A DNA stretch of 64,000 bases from Vagococcus hydrophili (GCF_011304195.1 NZ_CP049887.1:744001-808000), one strand, 5' to 3'; counted from the stretch's first letter, positions 40,786 through 48,255 are shown. Notes: a model not told the origin generated them from the sequence alone. Program-made: numbers and translations.

Positions 40786-42525
40786 TTATTTTGAGTAACG
40801 ACGCGTTATAAACCATGTGGAAAATGTTGATAGAATAAATACTAGGGATATTTCTGTCACATAGTTCAATTTCCAAGAGGCTTCGTTCTCTTCAAAATCA
40901 TTATTCACTTTTTCTTCCCTAACCTGTTCAACATCAGTTGTTTTCTTTTCATGATGGACGTTCTTTTCTTCTGAACTCATTAACGCATCTATCAAACACT
41001 CTTCATGATATCTTACTTCCTCTAATTGATTAGAAGTTACTGTCGGCATTTCTTTAATGAGCGTCATCATATCTAGAACATTTTCGGCTAATTGTTTAGT
41101 CACATCGGTTGAACTAACTTTCTTTTCAGCTAATTTAGTCTCTACACATGGCTCATTAGTTGGTACATTCAACTGCTCTTCCATTAGTAAATCAAATAAA
41201 TCCACACTTTCTGTTTTTTCTTGATGTTTTTCACTCACTATTTGAAGAGCTTGCTCTTTTTTTACATCCATCATTTTTAATAACTCAATAAAATAACTTT
41301 GAATGGTTGCTGGGTTTACTCCGTAGTAATTTTCAGTGTCTACATCATAAATAATTTGACCCACGTTATTAACTGAATCATAGCTAACATTGGGACTTAG
41401 CTTCCTCGTATAAGAATCTATAGAACGATCACCTATAAGTATCTTTCCACCTTTTTTTTCAAACGTTTGACACAGTCGTTTTACTTCATCAAAACTCAAA
41501 TCCGTAGTATCTCCTAACGTATCCAACGCCTTAGTGATATTATCTAGATGTAAATTAGTAAAAAGTGATTTACCTGTGAACATCATCAAAGAACTCTCCG
41601 CTGATAACTCTATTTTTTTATTAACCACGTCATTAAGTTTATTTTCTAATACCATAAGATAGTTAAATCCAGTTTCTTCCGGTATGACTTCTGCGTTCAT
41701 TAATATAATATTACTAGTGCCTTTAATTTGTTTTAGACCCAAGACTTTCAAATACTTCCCTTTATCTAAGATAACCTTATCATCTTCAACAATAATTGGT
41801 AATTCATTTCTTTTAATTTTCAAATGAAGATGATTTGGTAAAAAATCGAAAGAGGTTGTCCCTTTTAAAAAATGGTCTAATTTAAGAAACGTTAACTTTT
41901 CTTCTATTTGTTTGAAATCATATTTTCCAGATAACGCAATGGGTGCATAGACATAATCGATTCTTTCATTCTCTTCATATACATCTACATCAAGTTTATT
42001 TTCTATCACATCAATTAATTCGACGATATCTTGATTGGCAGAATCGCTCCCTTGAATTACTCTGTTACAGCCTTTTTTTAATTGTTCATTCATCTCGTTA
42101 AACAATTTATTCCCCTCTGTGTTGGGGCTAAATATTTCTTTTACCCACTCAGAAGAATTATCCATCGGCTCTTCTTCATCAAATTCATCACTAGAAATAC
42201 TGTTGATGTCATCGTTGATATAATCATGCTGGCTGATACTCTCTGTAAAATTTTCTGTCTCTTCAGATTCGACTAAATCTTGATTTTCTTCTTGCTCCTC
42301 ATTATTAAAAATAATTTTTATTTTAGAGACATCCAATGTTTCTTCCTCTTTTCCCTCGGTTAAGATCCCCTTCTGGTTCAACTGGTTTTTTTCTACCGTA
42401 ATTTTGGTAGTGTCCACCCCCTCCAAAAGTGACATGGCACTAACACAATCAGGCATAAAACTACTCCCAACTAAAAATGGAACAGCTAGGGATTTCCACG
42501 GATTTTTCAATTTTAATAGACTCAT
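40786..42525 (-). CDS. Large acidic secreted/membrane-anchored protein of the cytolysin islet, unknown function
   Basis: I do not recognise a domain in these 579 residues. Residues 10-30 form a weak signal-like segment ([20 protein letters not shown]). A strongly acidic, probably disordered region follows (about 60-125, with runs such as [17 protein letters not shown]). The middle is mixed alpha/beta. The end is one membrane helix (about 553-572) with a basic tail (TRRYSK), and no LPXTG motif. This signal - acidic domain - C-terminal membrane anchor layout recalls Listeria ActA, but there are no proline-rich FPPPP repeats, so I claim topology only. The start overlaps the stop of the 81-aa gene (ATGA). 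Confidence 0.6.
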   Translation of the reverse strand: MSLLKLKNPWKSLAVPFLVGSSFMPDCVSAMSLLEGVDTTKITVEKNQLNQKGILTEGKEEETLDVSKIKIIFNNEEQEENQDLVESEETENFTESISQHDYINDDINSISSDEFDEEEPMDNSSEWVKEIFSPNTEGNKLFNEMNEQLKKGCNRVIQGSDSANQDIVELIDVIENKLDVDVYEENERIDYVYAPIALSGKYDFKQIEEKLTFLKLDHFLKGTTSFDFLPNHLHLKIKRNELPIIVEDDKVILDKGKYLKVLGLKQIKGTSNIILMNAEVIPEETGFNYLMVLENKLNDVVNKKIELSAESSLMMFTGKSLFTNLHLDNITKALDTLGDTTDLSFDEVKRLCQTFEKKGGKILIGDRSIDSYTRKLSPNVSYDSVNNVGQIIYDVDTENYYGVNPATIQSYFIELLKMMDVKKEQALQIVSEKHQEKTESVDLFDLLMEEQLNVPTNEPCVETKLAEKKVSSTDVTKQLAENVLDMMTLIKEMPTVTSNQLEEVRYHEECLIDALMSSEEKNVHHEKKTTDVEQVREEKVNNDFEENEASWKLNYVTEISLVFILSTFSTWFITRRYSK

Positions 42526-42767
42526 TTACCACCTCTACTTATAAATAACGCTACAGCACTTGAGCAAGATAGCAAAACAAGTAAAACCGACATCAAACCA
42601 AAGGGATTTTTCTTTGGGTATTCCCTATTTTCTTTAAGCAACTGTTTCCCCTCTTCCATTAAATGAAAAAACTCTTCTTTTTTGGTAGTATCCTCAGCAT
42701 AACTAACCTCTGTTAACAACAAACTACTCAAAACTAGTACACATAATAAACGATATTTCTTTCTCAT
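42522..42767 (-). CDS. Small membrane-anchored secreted protein of the cytolysin islet, 81 aa
   Basis: This protein of unknown function has a good signal peptide (residues 1-24, cleavage after VSYA), a short charged helical ectodomain (EEFFHLMEEGKQLLKENREY) and a C-terminal membrane helix (about 57-76) with a basic end. AAAGGTTAAGTG precedes the ATG. Its stop overlaps the start of the 579-aa gene by 4 bp, so the two proteins are translationally coupled and probably act together. Confidence 0.65.
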   Translation of the reverse strand: MRKKYRLLCVLVLSSLLLTEVSYAEDTTKKEEFFHLMEEGKQLLKENREYPKKNPFGLMSVLLVLLSCSSAVALFISRGGK

Positions 42768-42792
42768 TTTTCACTTAACCTTTCTCATTAAA

Positions 42793-42856
42793 ACAAGCCA
42801 ATCTATCACTCACGACTTTTCATTTCTTAAAAGTCAGTTATGATAAACTAGCTTGT
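42793..42856 (-). terminator. Large hairpin between the microprotein ORFs and the 81-aa gene (likely terminator)
   Basis: On the minus strand ACAAGC, TATCA and GACTTTT pair in register with AAAAGTC, TGATA and GCTTGT across an eight-base loop. The connecting TAGTT/GATTG segment also pairs through G-U wobbles. TTTT follows. It is probably a terminator for the cytolysin transcript, leaky enough to allow read-through; a protein-binding dyad is possible. Confidence 0.5.
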
Positions 42857-42880
42857 CCTTAAAATTTAATCTTTTCTACT

Positions 42881-42928
42881 TTAAATTAACCAAAGAAGGT
42901 AGAGTATTACTAACTTCAACATCATCAT
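42881..42928 (-). CDS. Hydrophobic microprotein ORF, 15 aa
   Basis: A 15-codon ORF (MMMLKLVILYLLWLI) has a strong GGAGGG ribosome binding site 6 bp upstream. It would make a single membrane-spanning peptide. It is third in a series of tiny ORFs between the cytolysin gene and the 81-aa gene. Expression is unproven. Confidence 0.35.
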   Translation of the reverse strand: MMMLKLVILYLLWLI

Positions 42929-42949
42929 TCTTCCCTCCATCTCTTAAAC

Positions 42950-42994
42950 TCAGATAAATAATAAAATATAAAACACAATTAATGCATATGTCAT
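42950..42994 (-). CDS. Hydrophobic microprotein ORF, 14 aa
   Basis: A 14-codon ORF (MTYALIVFYILLFI) lies between two similar small ORFs on the cytolysin strand. The upstream AAAGGGTGTG is a possible but not ideal ribosome binding site. The peptide is almost entirely hydrophobic. Confidence 0.25.
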   Translation of the reverse strand: MTYALIVFYILLFI

Positions 42995-42996
42995 TT

Positions 42997-43089
42997 TTAA
43001 TCACACCCTTTTTCTATGTTTATGATAGGCAACAATCCTAATAAAAGTGGATTACATACCAATTCCCAGAAATATTTATTCATTGTCAT
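42997..43089 (-). CDS. Small ORF directly downstream of the cytolysin gene, 30 aa
   Basis: A 30-codon ORF (MTMNKYFWELVCNPLLLGLL, then PIINIEKGCD) starts 22 bp after the cytolysin stop and has GTGAGGT upstream. The centre is hydrophobic. Its stop is 2 bp before the next small ORF, so the two could be translationally coupled. Confidence 0.35.
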   Translation of the reverse strand: MTMNKYFWELVCNPLLLGLLPIINIEKGCD

Positions 43090-43110
43090 TATTCATTTAC
43101 CTCACTTTAT

Positions 43111-44670
43111 TTAGGTTGAACTATCATCACAATCCGGGACAAGTGTTGTTCCCCAAATAGTAATGGTTCGATTATTAGTTAGTGGTAGATTGTTCTTGTC
43201 ATAGACTACTTTCCACCAATCCCAAGCTAATCCTGTACATTCTTTGATTTTCACTTGAATATTTCTAGCGTTTGCAGGTAAAGGAATAGTTGTTGAAAAG
43301 CCCATTGTTTTATCTTGATCGTTTTCTATCCAACTCTTAGGAGTTAGTACTTCTTGACCATTCCCATCATAAGAAATTTCATCCCAATTAATATAATATC
43401 TAGCCACATACCATCCACTATGAACTAAATTTATAGCTCCACCGCTAAACTCTTTCACGGTTGTTTCAATGTAATCAGTCGTATTTTTAGTCACAGCTTG
43501 AGCATTGTCTTTAAGAAACACAGTTCCAAAAGAAATCGGTACTGCAGGTGTATCTCTTGTAAAATATTTCCCCTCGTCAATAATCTCTTTAATACTATCT
43601 AAGTTACCTTGAACTACTTTACTAGCAGATCCTGCTCCACCACCATAAGCGACTGCCTTGAAAGTTGAGTTTTCAACTATTTGTTTCAATTCCACATCTG
43701 AGGAAATATCTTGTCCTTTAATAACTGCTTGAACAGCTAACTTAAATTTGTCGCTGTTACTATTTGTTTCTACAGCAGCGTAAACAGTTCTACCATAGGA
43801 CACATTTGAAACATAAGCAGGCGGAGAACTTTGATTGACTCCTCGACGCTCTAAATCACTAGCAGTTACATTGTTTCCAAAATATTGACCCGGAGACGTT
43901 TTTAAATCAGCATTGACTGTAAAATAAATTTGTTTAAATTTAAGAACAATACAGCGTGATTCCCCATTACTAATTGCTTCAAAATTAACATTTAGTTTTT
44001 GTGCGGCCTGTTCAAATCCTAAACCAAATTGCGTTTTTAATTGAGACATACTGTAAGCTTCTGACTGTTGAAACTCAACTTTTGATGGTACCTCTTTATA
44101 CTCTGGATAATTTTTTATCCATCTTTCTATAAGTGTTTGAACCGCGCCATTCACATTTCCATAATTTGGTTTTTTAACAGTTTCCTGATTATCTTTTTCA
44201 GTCATTCCTGGTAAATCAATGGACAGTGTGACTCCTCTTCTATTAGCTGAAACCGCTGTAGGTCGACCTTCAGCTAAATCTCTGTTAGCCAGTAAAATAG
44301 AACCTGGGTATAAACATCCTTCATTGTTAGATAGAACTGAAATATCTGCACTCCCATCCGTCATACTGCTTTTCTTTTTTTCAATCACATAAAATTTACC
44401 TTCACGCCAATCCGTTTCAGTAGGAGGGGTTGTTTTTATTGTCTCACCTTGAAAACTCAGAATTTTTAAAGGGTCATAATTCAAGCCATAGATATAGTCA
44501 TCTAATTCATTATTTTTCCCTTTTGAGTCAACGACGCTTTCACTTTGTTTTATCTCTGGCTCAACGATACGATCCTTAGCGTAAACTTTTGTTAAACCAC
44601 AACTAGTCACCGGCAACATGATCATTCCGCTTATTAGTACTCGTTTTAGAAATATTTTTTTTGATAACAT
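43111..44670 (-). CDS. Cholesterol-dependent cytolysin (thiol-activated pore-forming toxin)
   Basis: This is a secreted CDC toxin that binds membrane cholesterol, oligomerises and forms large beta-barrel pores. Its 519 residues include a signal peptide (1-31, VYA cleavage or, alternatively, a VTSC lipobox at C24), the core strands SYGRTVYAAVETNSNSDKFK and FKAVAYGGGAGSASKVVQGN, and domain 4 with the undecapeptide ECTGLAWDWWK at 477-487 (consensus ECTGLAWEWWR). The cholesterol-recognition Thr-Leu pair is T509-L510 in WGTTLVP. The two undecapeptide changes are conservative. A PrfA-type box and promoter lie upstream. It forms its own transcript, convergent with nothing, downstream of the regulator gene. 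Confidence 0.95.
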   Translation of the reverse strand: MLSKKIFLKRVLISGMIMLPVTSCGLTKVYAKDRIVEPEIKQSESVVDSKGKNNELDDYIYGLNYDPLKILSFQGETIKTTPPTETDWREGKFYVIEKKKSSMTDGSADISVLSNNEGCLYPGSILLANRDLAEGRPTAVSANRRGVTLSIDLPGMTEKDNQETVKKPNYGNVNGAVQTLIERWIKNYPEYKEVPSKVEFQQSEAYSMSQLKTQFGLGFEQAAQKLNVNFEAISNGESRCIVLKFKQIYFTVNADLKTSPGQYFGNNVTASDLERRGVNQSSPPAYVSNVSYGRTVYAAVETNSNSDKFKLAVQAVIKGQDISSDVELKQIVENSTFKAVAYGGGAGSASKVVQGNLDSIKEIIDEGKYFTRDTPAVPISFGTVFLKDNAQAVTKNTTDYIETTVKEFSGGAINLVHSGWYVARYYINWDEISYDGNGQEVLTPKSWIENDQDKTMGFSTTIPLPANARNIQVKIKECTGLAWDWWKVVYDKNNLPLTNNRTITIWGTTLVPDCDDSST

Positions 44671-44703
44671 ATCTCTTCAGTCCTTTCTCCTTTGAATAAC
44701 CTA

Positions 44704-44745
44704 AGTATAGGTTTAACCTAACTTTTTCTCTTTAACAAAAGTTAA
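44704..44745 (-). promoter_or_regulatory. PrfA-type box and -10 of the cytolysin gene
   Basis: TTAACTTTTGTTAA (44745-44732) is a perfect palindrome with one mismatch to the Listeria PrfA box TTAACANNTGTTAA. It is followed after exactly 22 bp by TATACT (44709-44704) on the minus strand. In Listeria, PrfA boxes lie at -41.5, 22 or 23 bp before the -10. The cytolysin start is 33 bp downstream. Confidence 0.85.
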
Positions 44746-44764
44746 CTAGTTTGATTTTTTTTAC

Positions 44765-44801
44765 AAAAAAACTAGTCAGTACCATTTACAATACTAACTA
44801 G
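44765..44801 (-). terminator. Intrinsic terminator after the PrfA-like gene
   Basis: On the minus strand CTAGTTAGTA pairs with TACTGACTAG around a loop of about ten bases, followed by TTTTTTT. It separates the regulator transcript from the cytolysin promoter. Confidence 0.8.
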
Positions 44802-44829
44802 CTCTTTCTATATTCTTTTCTTATGGCTT

Positions 44830-44898
44830 CTACTGAAACATATAATATAGCTCATATAATTCATTTACGATTAACATCACTTTGTTCACTATTTCCAT
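44830..44898 (-). CDS. Small ORF downstream of the PrfA-like gene, 22 aa
   Basis: A 22-codon ORF (MEIVNKVMLIVNELYELYYM, then FQ) has a near-perfect TTAGGAGGA ribosome binding site 7 bp upstream, better than that of most genes here. It begins 36 bp after the regulator stop and ends before the terminator, so it is inside the regulator transcript. The peptide would be an amphipathic, tyrosine-rich helix without a signal sequence. Function unknown. Confidence 0.45.
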   Translation of the reverse strand: MEIVNKVMLIVNELYELYYMFQ

Positions 44899-44934
44899 GT
44901 ATCTTTCCTCCTAATTTATTTATCTTTTACTGAT

Positions 44935-45660
44935 TCATTCATTTAATTTCGACCATTTCTCTAATTCGTTTAATTTAAACCATTCTTCAATTTTAGGTGA
45001 GTATTCTTTTAATTTTTCTAAATCCAATATACTTATTTGACCCTTTTGAACCCGAATTGCATTCTCTTTTTTTAAGTGTGCTAACAATCTAGATACTGCT
45101 GAAATATGGGCAATACCGCATGCATATCCCAAGTCTTGTAACGTCACTTTTAGTTGAATCGTAATTTCTGTTTCCCGTTTTTCCCCAAACAGATAAGACC
45201 AAATCAACAACTGACCACATAAAGATCCGATTTTCCCATTAATCGAAAAATCGCTTAATTTTGACCATAAGAAAGTAACTTGCTTTTGAAGACTATTCAC
45301 CGTGTAAAGTAAAGCTCCTTTTGAATGACACACAAAATATTTTAAATCTTCTGCTGTAATAAAATAGATTTTAACAGTCTCAGATACGACTTCCAAATCG
45401 TACTTACACATCACTTCGTCATCTACAATCGAATTGGAGAGGATTAGCTGCTCTGAACTGATATGTTGTAAGTTAAATACAGTACCCGAAGAATCATCAC
45501 TTGTCATTTTTAAGATACCTTCCTCTACAAAAATACTGGCATAGTTATCTTTCCAATGACTCATAATAACTTCACCTTGAGTAAAGCTTCTAGGCATAAC
45601 ATGACTTTCATGAAGTTCTGTAATAAATTCTTTTTTGTTAGTCACTAAAGCTGTTCCCAT
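44935..45660 (-). CDS. PrfA-like Crp/Fnr-family virulence regulator
   Basis: This 241-residue regulator has a cyclic-nucleotide-like beta roll (about 25-105), a long dimer helix and a helix-turn-helix. From residue 124 (LQKQV), through DFSINGKIGSLCGQLLI and DLGYACGIAHISAVSRLLAH to KLKEYSPKIEEWF and a KLN end, it follows Listeria PrfA almost continuously as I recall it. The recognition-helix serine and arginine (S187, R191 here; S184, R188 in PrfA) are kept. PrfA C38, K64, Y126 and Y154, linked to glutathione binding, read S42, S68, F130 and F158. It follows the hydrolase gene with no terminator between; AAAGGAGAGG precedes the ATG. Confidence 0.9.
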   Translation of the reverse strand: MGTALVTNKKEFITELHESHVMPRSFTQGEVIMSHWKDNYASIFVEEGILKMTSDDSSGTVFNLQHISSEQLILSNSIVDDEVMCKYDLEVVSETVKIYFITAEDLKYFVCHSKGALLYTVNSLQKQVTFLWSKLSDFSINGKIGSLCGQLLIWSYLFGEKRETEITIQLKVTLQDLGYACGIAHISAVSRLLAHLKKENAIRVQKGQISILDLEKLKEYSPKIEEWFKLNELEKWSKLNE

Positions 45661-45711
45661 ATCAACCTCTCCTTTATTAACAGTAGATTTTTTGAAAATA
45701 TGTAACGTTTT

Positions 45712-47110
45712 CTAAATCACTCGATACACTTTTGGTGAATTTCTGATTTCTTTTGGAGTAATACCGGGATGAGCCCAGATATGCTGAGACTCCAAGTCAA
45801 TACCAGAATTTTTATAGGCTGCCCAAACTAATAAAGAACAATACCAACTTGCCTTTTGATCATCCGAACTATGAGAAAAGTCTAAAGAATAACTTTTCCC
45901 TAATTGAGAGACACAAAAAGCGATTACCTCATCTACCAAATCTTCTGTTCTTTCTTTATATCGGTAAACTTCCACTTTTCGCTCCTTTATTCGTTGTTCA
46001 TCTAAAACTGAGCGAAATACTTTTGCGACTATTTTCCCTTTAAAATAGCCACTGGCTTCAATCAACCTGACATACTTTGTTTGATAAGCCTCGTCATAAT
46101 ATATTCCTTATAGCAATAGGTAAGTCTTTGAAGTGATCGCTAACTTTTCCCCTGCTCCACACCGTGCATGCGACTTTCACCGCACACGGCGTTCCACCAA
46201 CTAAAAAAGTTCAAATAACGGATTTTAATTCAACTTAATCATATCACAAAAAAACTCTTGGGTGAATTTTTTGTTTATTCATTGAACTTTTTTTAACTTG
46301 TTGGCTAGTGGCTATTTCTCCTGCTTCATTACAAAGCACTCATCGATCCTACCACCGCTCTCACTAAAACTATTTCACTTTAGCTTTCGACGTTCCTTTA
46401 GCTCTATCCATCCTAAACTTAGGTGCCAGTTATACTCCATTGATTCTAGATATGCCTATAACATACCAAGGATTTTTGGGTCGTGTCCGCTACTCATCCT
46501 CTAATCAATCAACACATTTCTATGCTTGGCAATAAAAGTTTTCATTCACTGGTTCGTCAGACAATGTCATACTCACCTTATTTAGTTTTCTACGACCTCC
46601 GATTTATCCAACACAAGATTTAAACAATCATCTCTTTCGTTTACATGACGGTGTTGTTCAATCGACTTTATCGAGCTTCATACAAATAAATGCATGTCGA
46701 AGTTTAAGGGAGATGTTTCCAATCGTTACTTTTTCATTCCATCTCTCAAGCTAAAAGTTCTCAATGACTCATTGGCATAACCTTTTCAGTTATGAACGTC
46801 TCGCACCCACGATTGCCATATGACCTGTTAGACCACCAAACCCTGTTGCTTCATAAATAATATCGCCCTTTTGAATAATCTCTAATAACCAGTTTTCTCC
46901 ATACACTGGTTGTTTAGGCAATTTTTCACCTGTATTGTAATACCATGAATAGCCTATTGACCAAAAAGAACTCGCTATTTCTGTGTCTGCTTCTTTAACT
47001 GTCTGTTCTCTTGCTTTCGTTATTTGTGAAAACGACAATAGGCAGCTACCTAAAATTAAAAAGATAACCCATAACTTCACTTGTTTCATCCAGTTTATAG
47101 AACGTTTCAC
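45712..47110 (-). CDS. YiiX/YebB-like (permuted NlpC/P60) cysteine hydrolase, split by a group II intron
   Basis: Exon 1 is 47110-46807 (GTG start, GGAGA-type site) and exon 2 is 46109-45712. Joined, they encode 233 residues. Residues 13-33 are a signal peptide. The hydrolase core has KGDIIYEATG and the catalytic histidine in TGHMAIVEGIYYDE, which spans the splice junction; the catalytic cysteine is in SWYCSLLVWAAY near residue 189, giving the permuted His-before-Cys order of YiiX-like enzymes. Without splicing, translation stops 5 codons into the intron. The gene has a perfect PrfA box and heads a transcript that continues into the prfA-like gene. Substrate unknown; a wall or lipid substrate is conceivable. 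Confidence 0.8.
46110..46806 (-). mobile_element. ORF-less group II intron
   Basis: On the minus strand the element begins GTGCGAGACG (GUGYG consensus) and ends CTATTGCTAT. Domain V lies at about 46193-46159, a 34-nt hairpin of the form CGCCGTGTGCG-GTGAAA-CGCATGCACGG. The domain VI region follows. No reverse transcriptase/maturase ORF is present in its 697 bp; a plus-strand ORF inside is a shadow. Removing exactly this interval joins GTG-G to AA-GGA and restores IVEGIYYD in frame. It would need a maturase encoded elsewhere for efficient splicing or mobility. Confidence 0.82.
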
Positions 47111-47154
47111 CTTAATCTCTCCTTTCTATCCATAAGCAATTTTGCTTATAATTT

Positions 47155-47196
47155 ATTTTACAAAAAGTCTTTTTCACAAACCTTAACAGATGTTAA
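47155..47196 (-). promoter_or_regulatory. Perfect PrfA box and -10 of the hydrolase - prfA-like transcript
   Basis: TTAACATCTGTTAA on the minus strand (TTAACAGATGTTAA on the plus strand, 47183-47196) matches the Listeria PrfA-box consensus at every fixed position. TAAAAT (47160-47155) follows after exactly 22 bp, the same spacing as at the cytolysin promoter. The start of the hydrolase gene is 44 bp further on. Confidence 0.88.
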
Positions 47197-47241
47197 CAAA
47201 AAAACTGAGTTAAAACAGATTACTTTCTGTTCTAACTCAGT
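47197..47241 (-). terminator. Intrinsic terminator after msrB
   Basis: On the minus strand ACTGAGTTAGAACAGA pairs with TCTGTTTTAACTCAGT, followed by six T. It ends the ymdB-to-msrB backbone transcript immediately before the PrfA box and so marks the other islet boundary. Confidence 0.85.
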
Positions 47242-47245
47242 CTAT

Positions 47246-47674
47246 CTATTCAAACAACACCAAATATTCCTCATACCCAGCCTCTGCCATTTCAGACACC
47301 GGTACAAATTTCAACGCAGCGCCATTAATACAATATCTCAAGCCACCACTTTCACTTGGTCCATCTGGAAAAACATGCCCCAAATGGGAATCTGCTTCCT
47401 GACTTCTCACTTCGGTTCTCATGCGGCGTAAGCTATTATCTTCTAACTCTTGAAGTGTTGCGATTGGCTTTGTAAACGAAGGCCAGCCACAACCAGCATC
47501 GTATTTATCTTTTGATGAAAACAAAGCTTCACCACTAACAATATCCACATAAATACCTTCTTCAGTAAATTGATCGAACTCACTAGAAAAAGGATGTTCT
47601 GTTCCGTTTTCTTGAGTGACTTGATATTGTAAGGGTGTTAATTCTTTACGTAATTCTTCTTGTGACTTTTTCAT
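47246..47674 (-). CDS. msrB: Peptide-methionine (R)-S-oxide reductase
   Basis: This repair enzyme reduces methionine R-sulfoxide in proteins. Its 142 residues include [11 protein letters not shown] and the catalytic-cysteine motif [13 protein letters not shown] near residue 118. The CxxC zinc pairs of some MsrB proteins are absent, as in other lactobacilli. It is the last gene of the mut gene cluster, 14 bp after maf. Confidence 0.93.
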   Translation of the reverse strand: MKKSQEELRKELTPLQYQVTQENGTEHPFSSEFDQFTEEGIYVDIVSGEALFSSKDKYDAGCGWPSFTKPIATLQELEDNSLRRMRTEVRSQEADSHLGHVFPDGPSESGGLRYCINGAALKFVPVSEMAEAGYEEYLVLFE

Positions 47675-47688
47675 AACAACCTGCCTCC

Positions 47689-48243
47689 TTAAAGAATTTC
47701 TTTTAACACTTGGTGAACGTAACCAATTGGGAATCCCACAATAGAATAATAATCCCCTCTAGTCTCTTTCACAAATAAAGCACCTTGTCCTTGAATACCG
47801 TAGGAGCCCGCTTTATCACGGTGTTCTCCAGTCGAAAGATAGTTTTCAATATCTGTTGAAGTTAGCTCGTAAAAATCGACTTCTACTGTTTCTGTTTTCT
47901 GATAAACTTTTTCTTTCGTATAGATATAAACACTCGTTAAAACATGATGAATTGTACCACTTAACTGAGCTAACATGCTTCTTGCATCGTCATCTGTTTT
48001 AGGTTTTCCCATAATCAAGTCACCTAAAACAACCGTTGTATCGCAACCGATGACGATATCATCAGGATGTTCACTCACAATAGGTGCTGCTTTTTCTTTT
48101 GCCATGCGTTCCACATAATCTAAAGGTGATTCGTGTGGCGCTACTGTTTCATCAATATCCGCTGGTTTAATTAAAAAGTCGGTCACTGATTTTTGGAGTA
48201 ACTCTTTTCTTCTTGGTGAACTTGAAGCAAGTATAACTGTCAT
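47689..48243 (-). CDS. maf: Maf family nucleoside triphosphate pyrophosphatase
   Basis: This 184-residue house-cleaning pyrophosphatase acts on dTTP/UTP or modified nucleotides. The N-terminal [15 protein letters not shown] and the [10 protein letters not shown] and [11 protein letters not shown] motifs define the family. It starts 12 bp after mutL. Confidence 0.93.
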   Translation of the reverse strand: MTVILASSSPRRKELLQKSVTDFLIKPADIDETVAPHESPLDYVERMAKEKAAPIVSEHPDDIVIGCDTTVVLGDLIMGKPKTDDDARSMLAQLSGTIHHVLTSVYIYTKEKVYQKTETVEVDFYELTSTDIENYLSTGEHRDKAGSYGIQGQGALFVKETRGDYYSIVGFPIGYVHQVLKEIL

Positions 48244-48255
48244 CTGAACCTCTCC

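Noticed and set aside
40786..42525. ActA homologue
   Set aside because: The topology is similar, but there are no FPPPP repeats and no recognisable actin-nucleation motifs, so a functional claim is not justified.
46298..46504. 68-codon plus-strand ORF inside the intron
   Set aside because: It has no ribosome binding site, runs antisense to the intron and lies within its structured RNA domains; it is a shadow frame.
46110..47110. Treating the split hydrolase as a plain pseudogene
   Set aside because: Both exons are undamaged and the intron boundaries restore the frame exactly, which favours a spliceable gene over decay.
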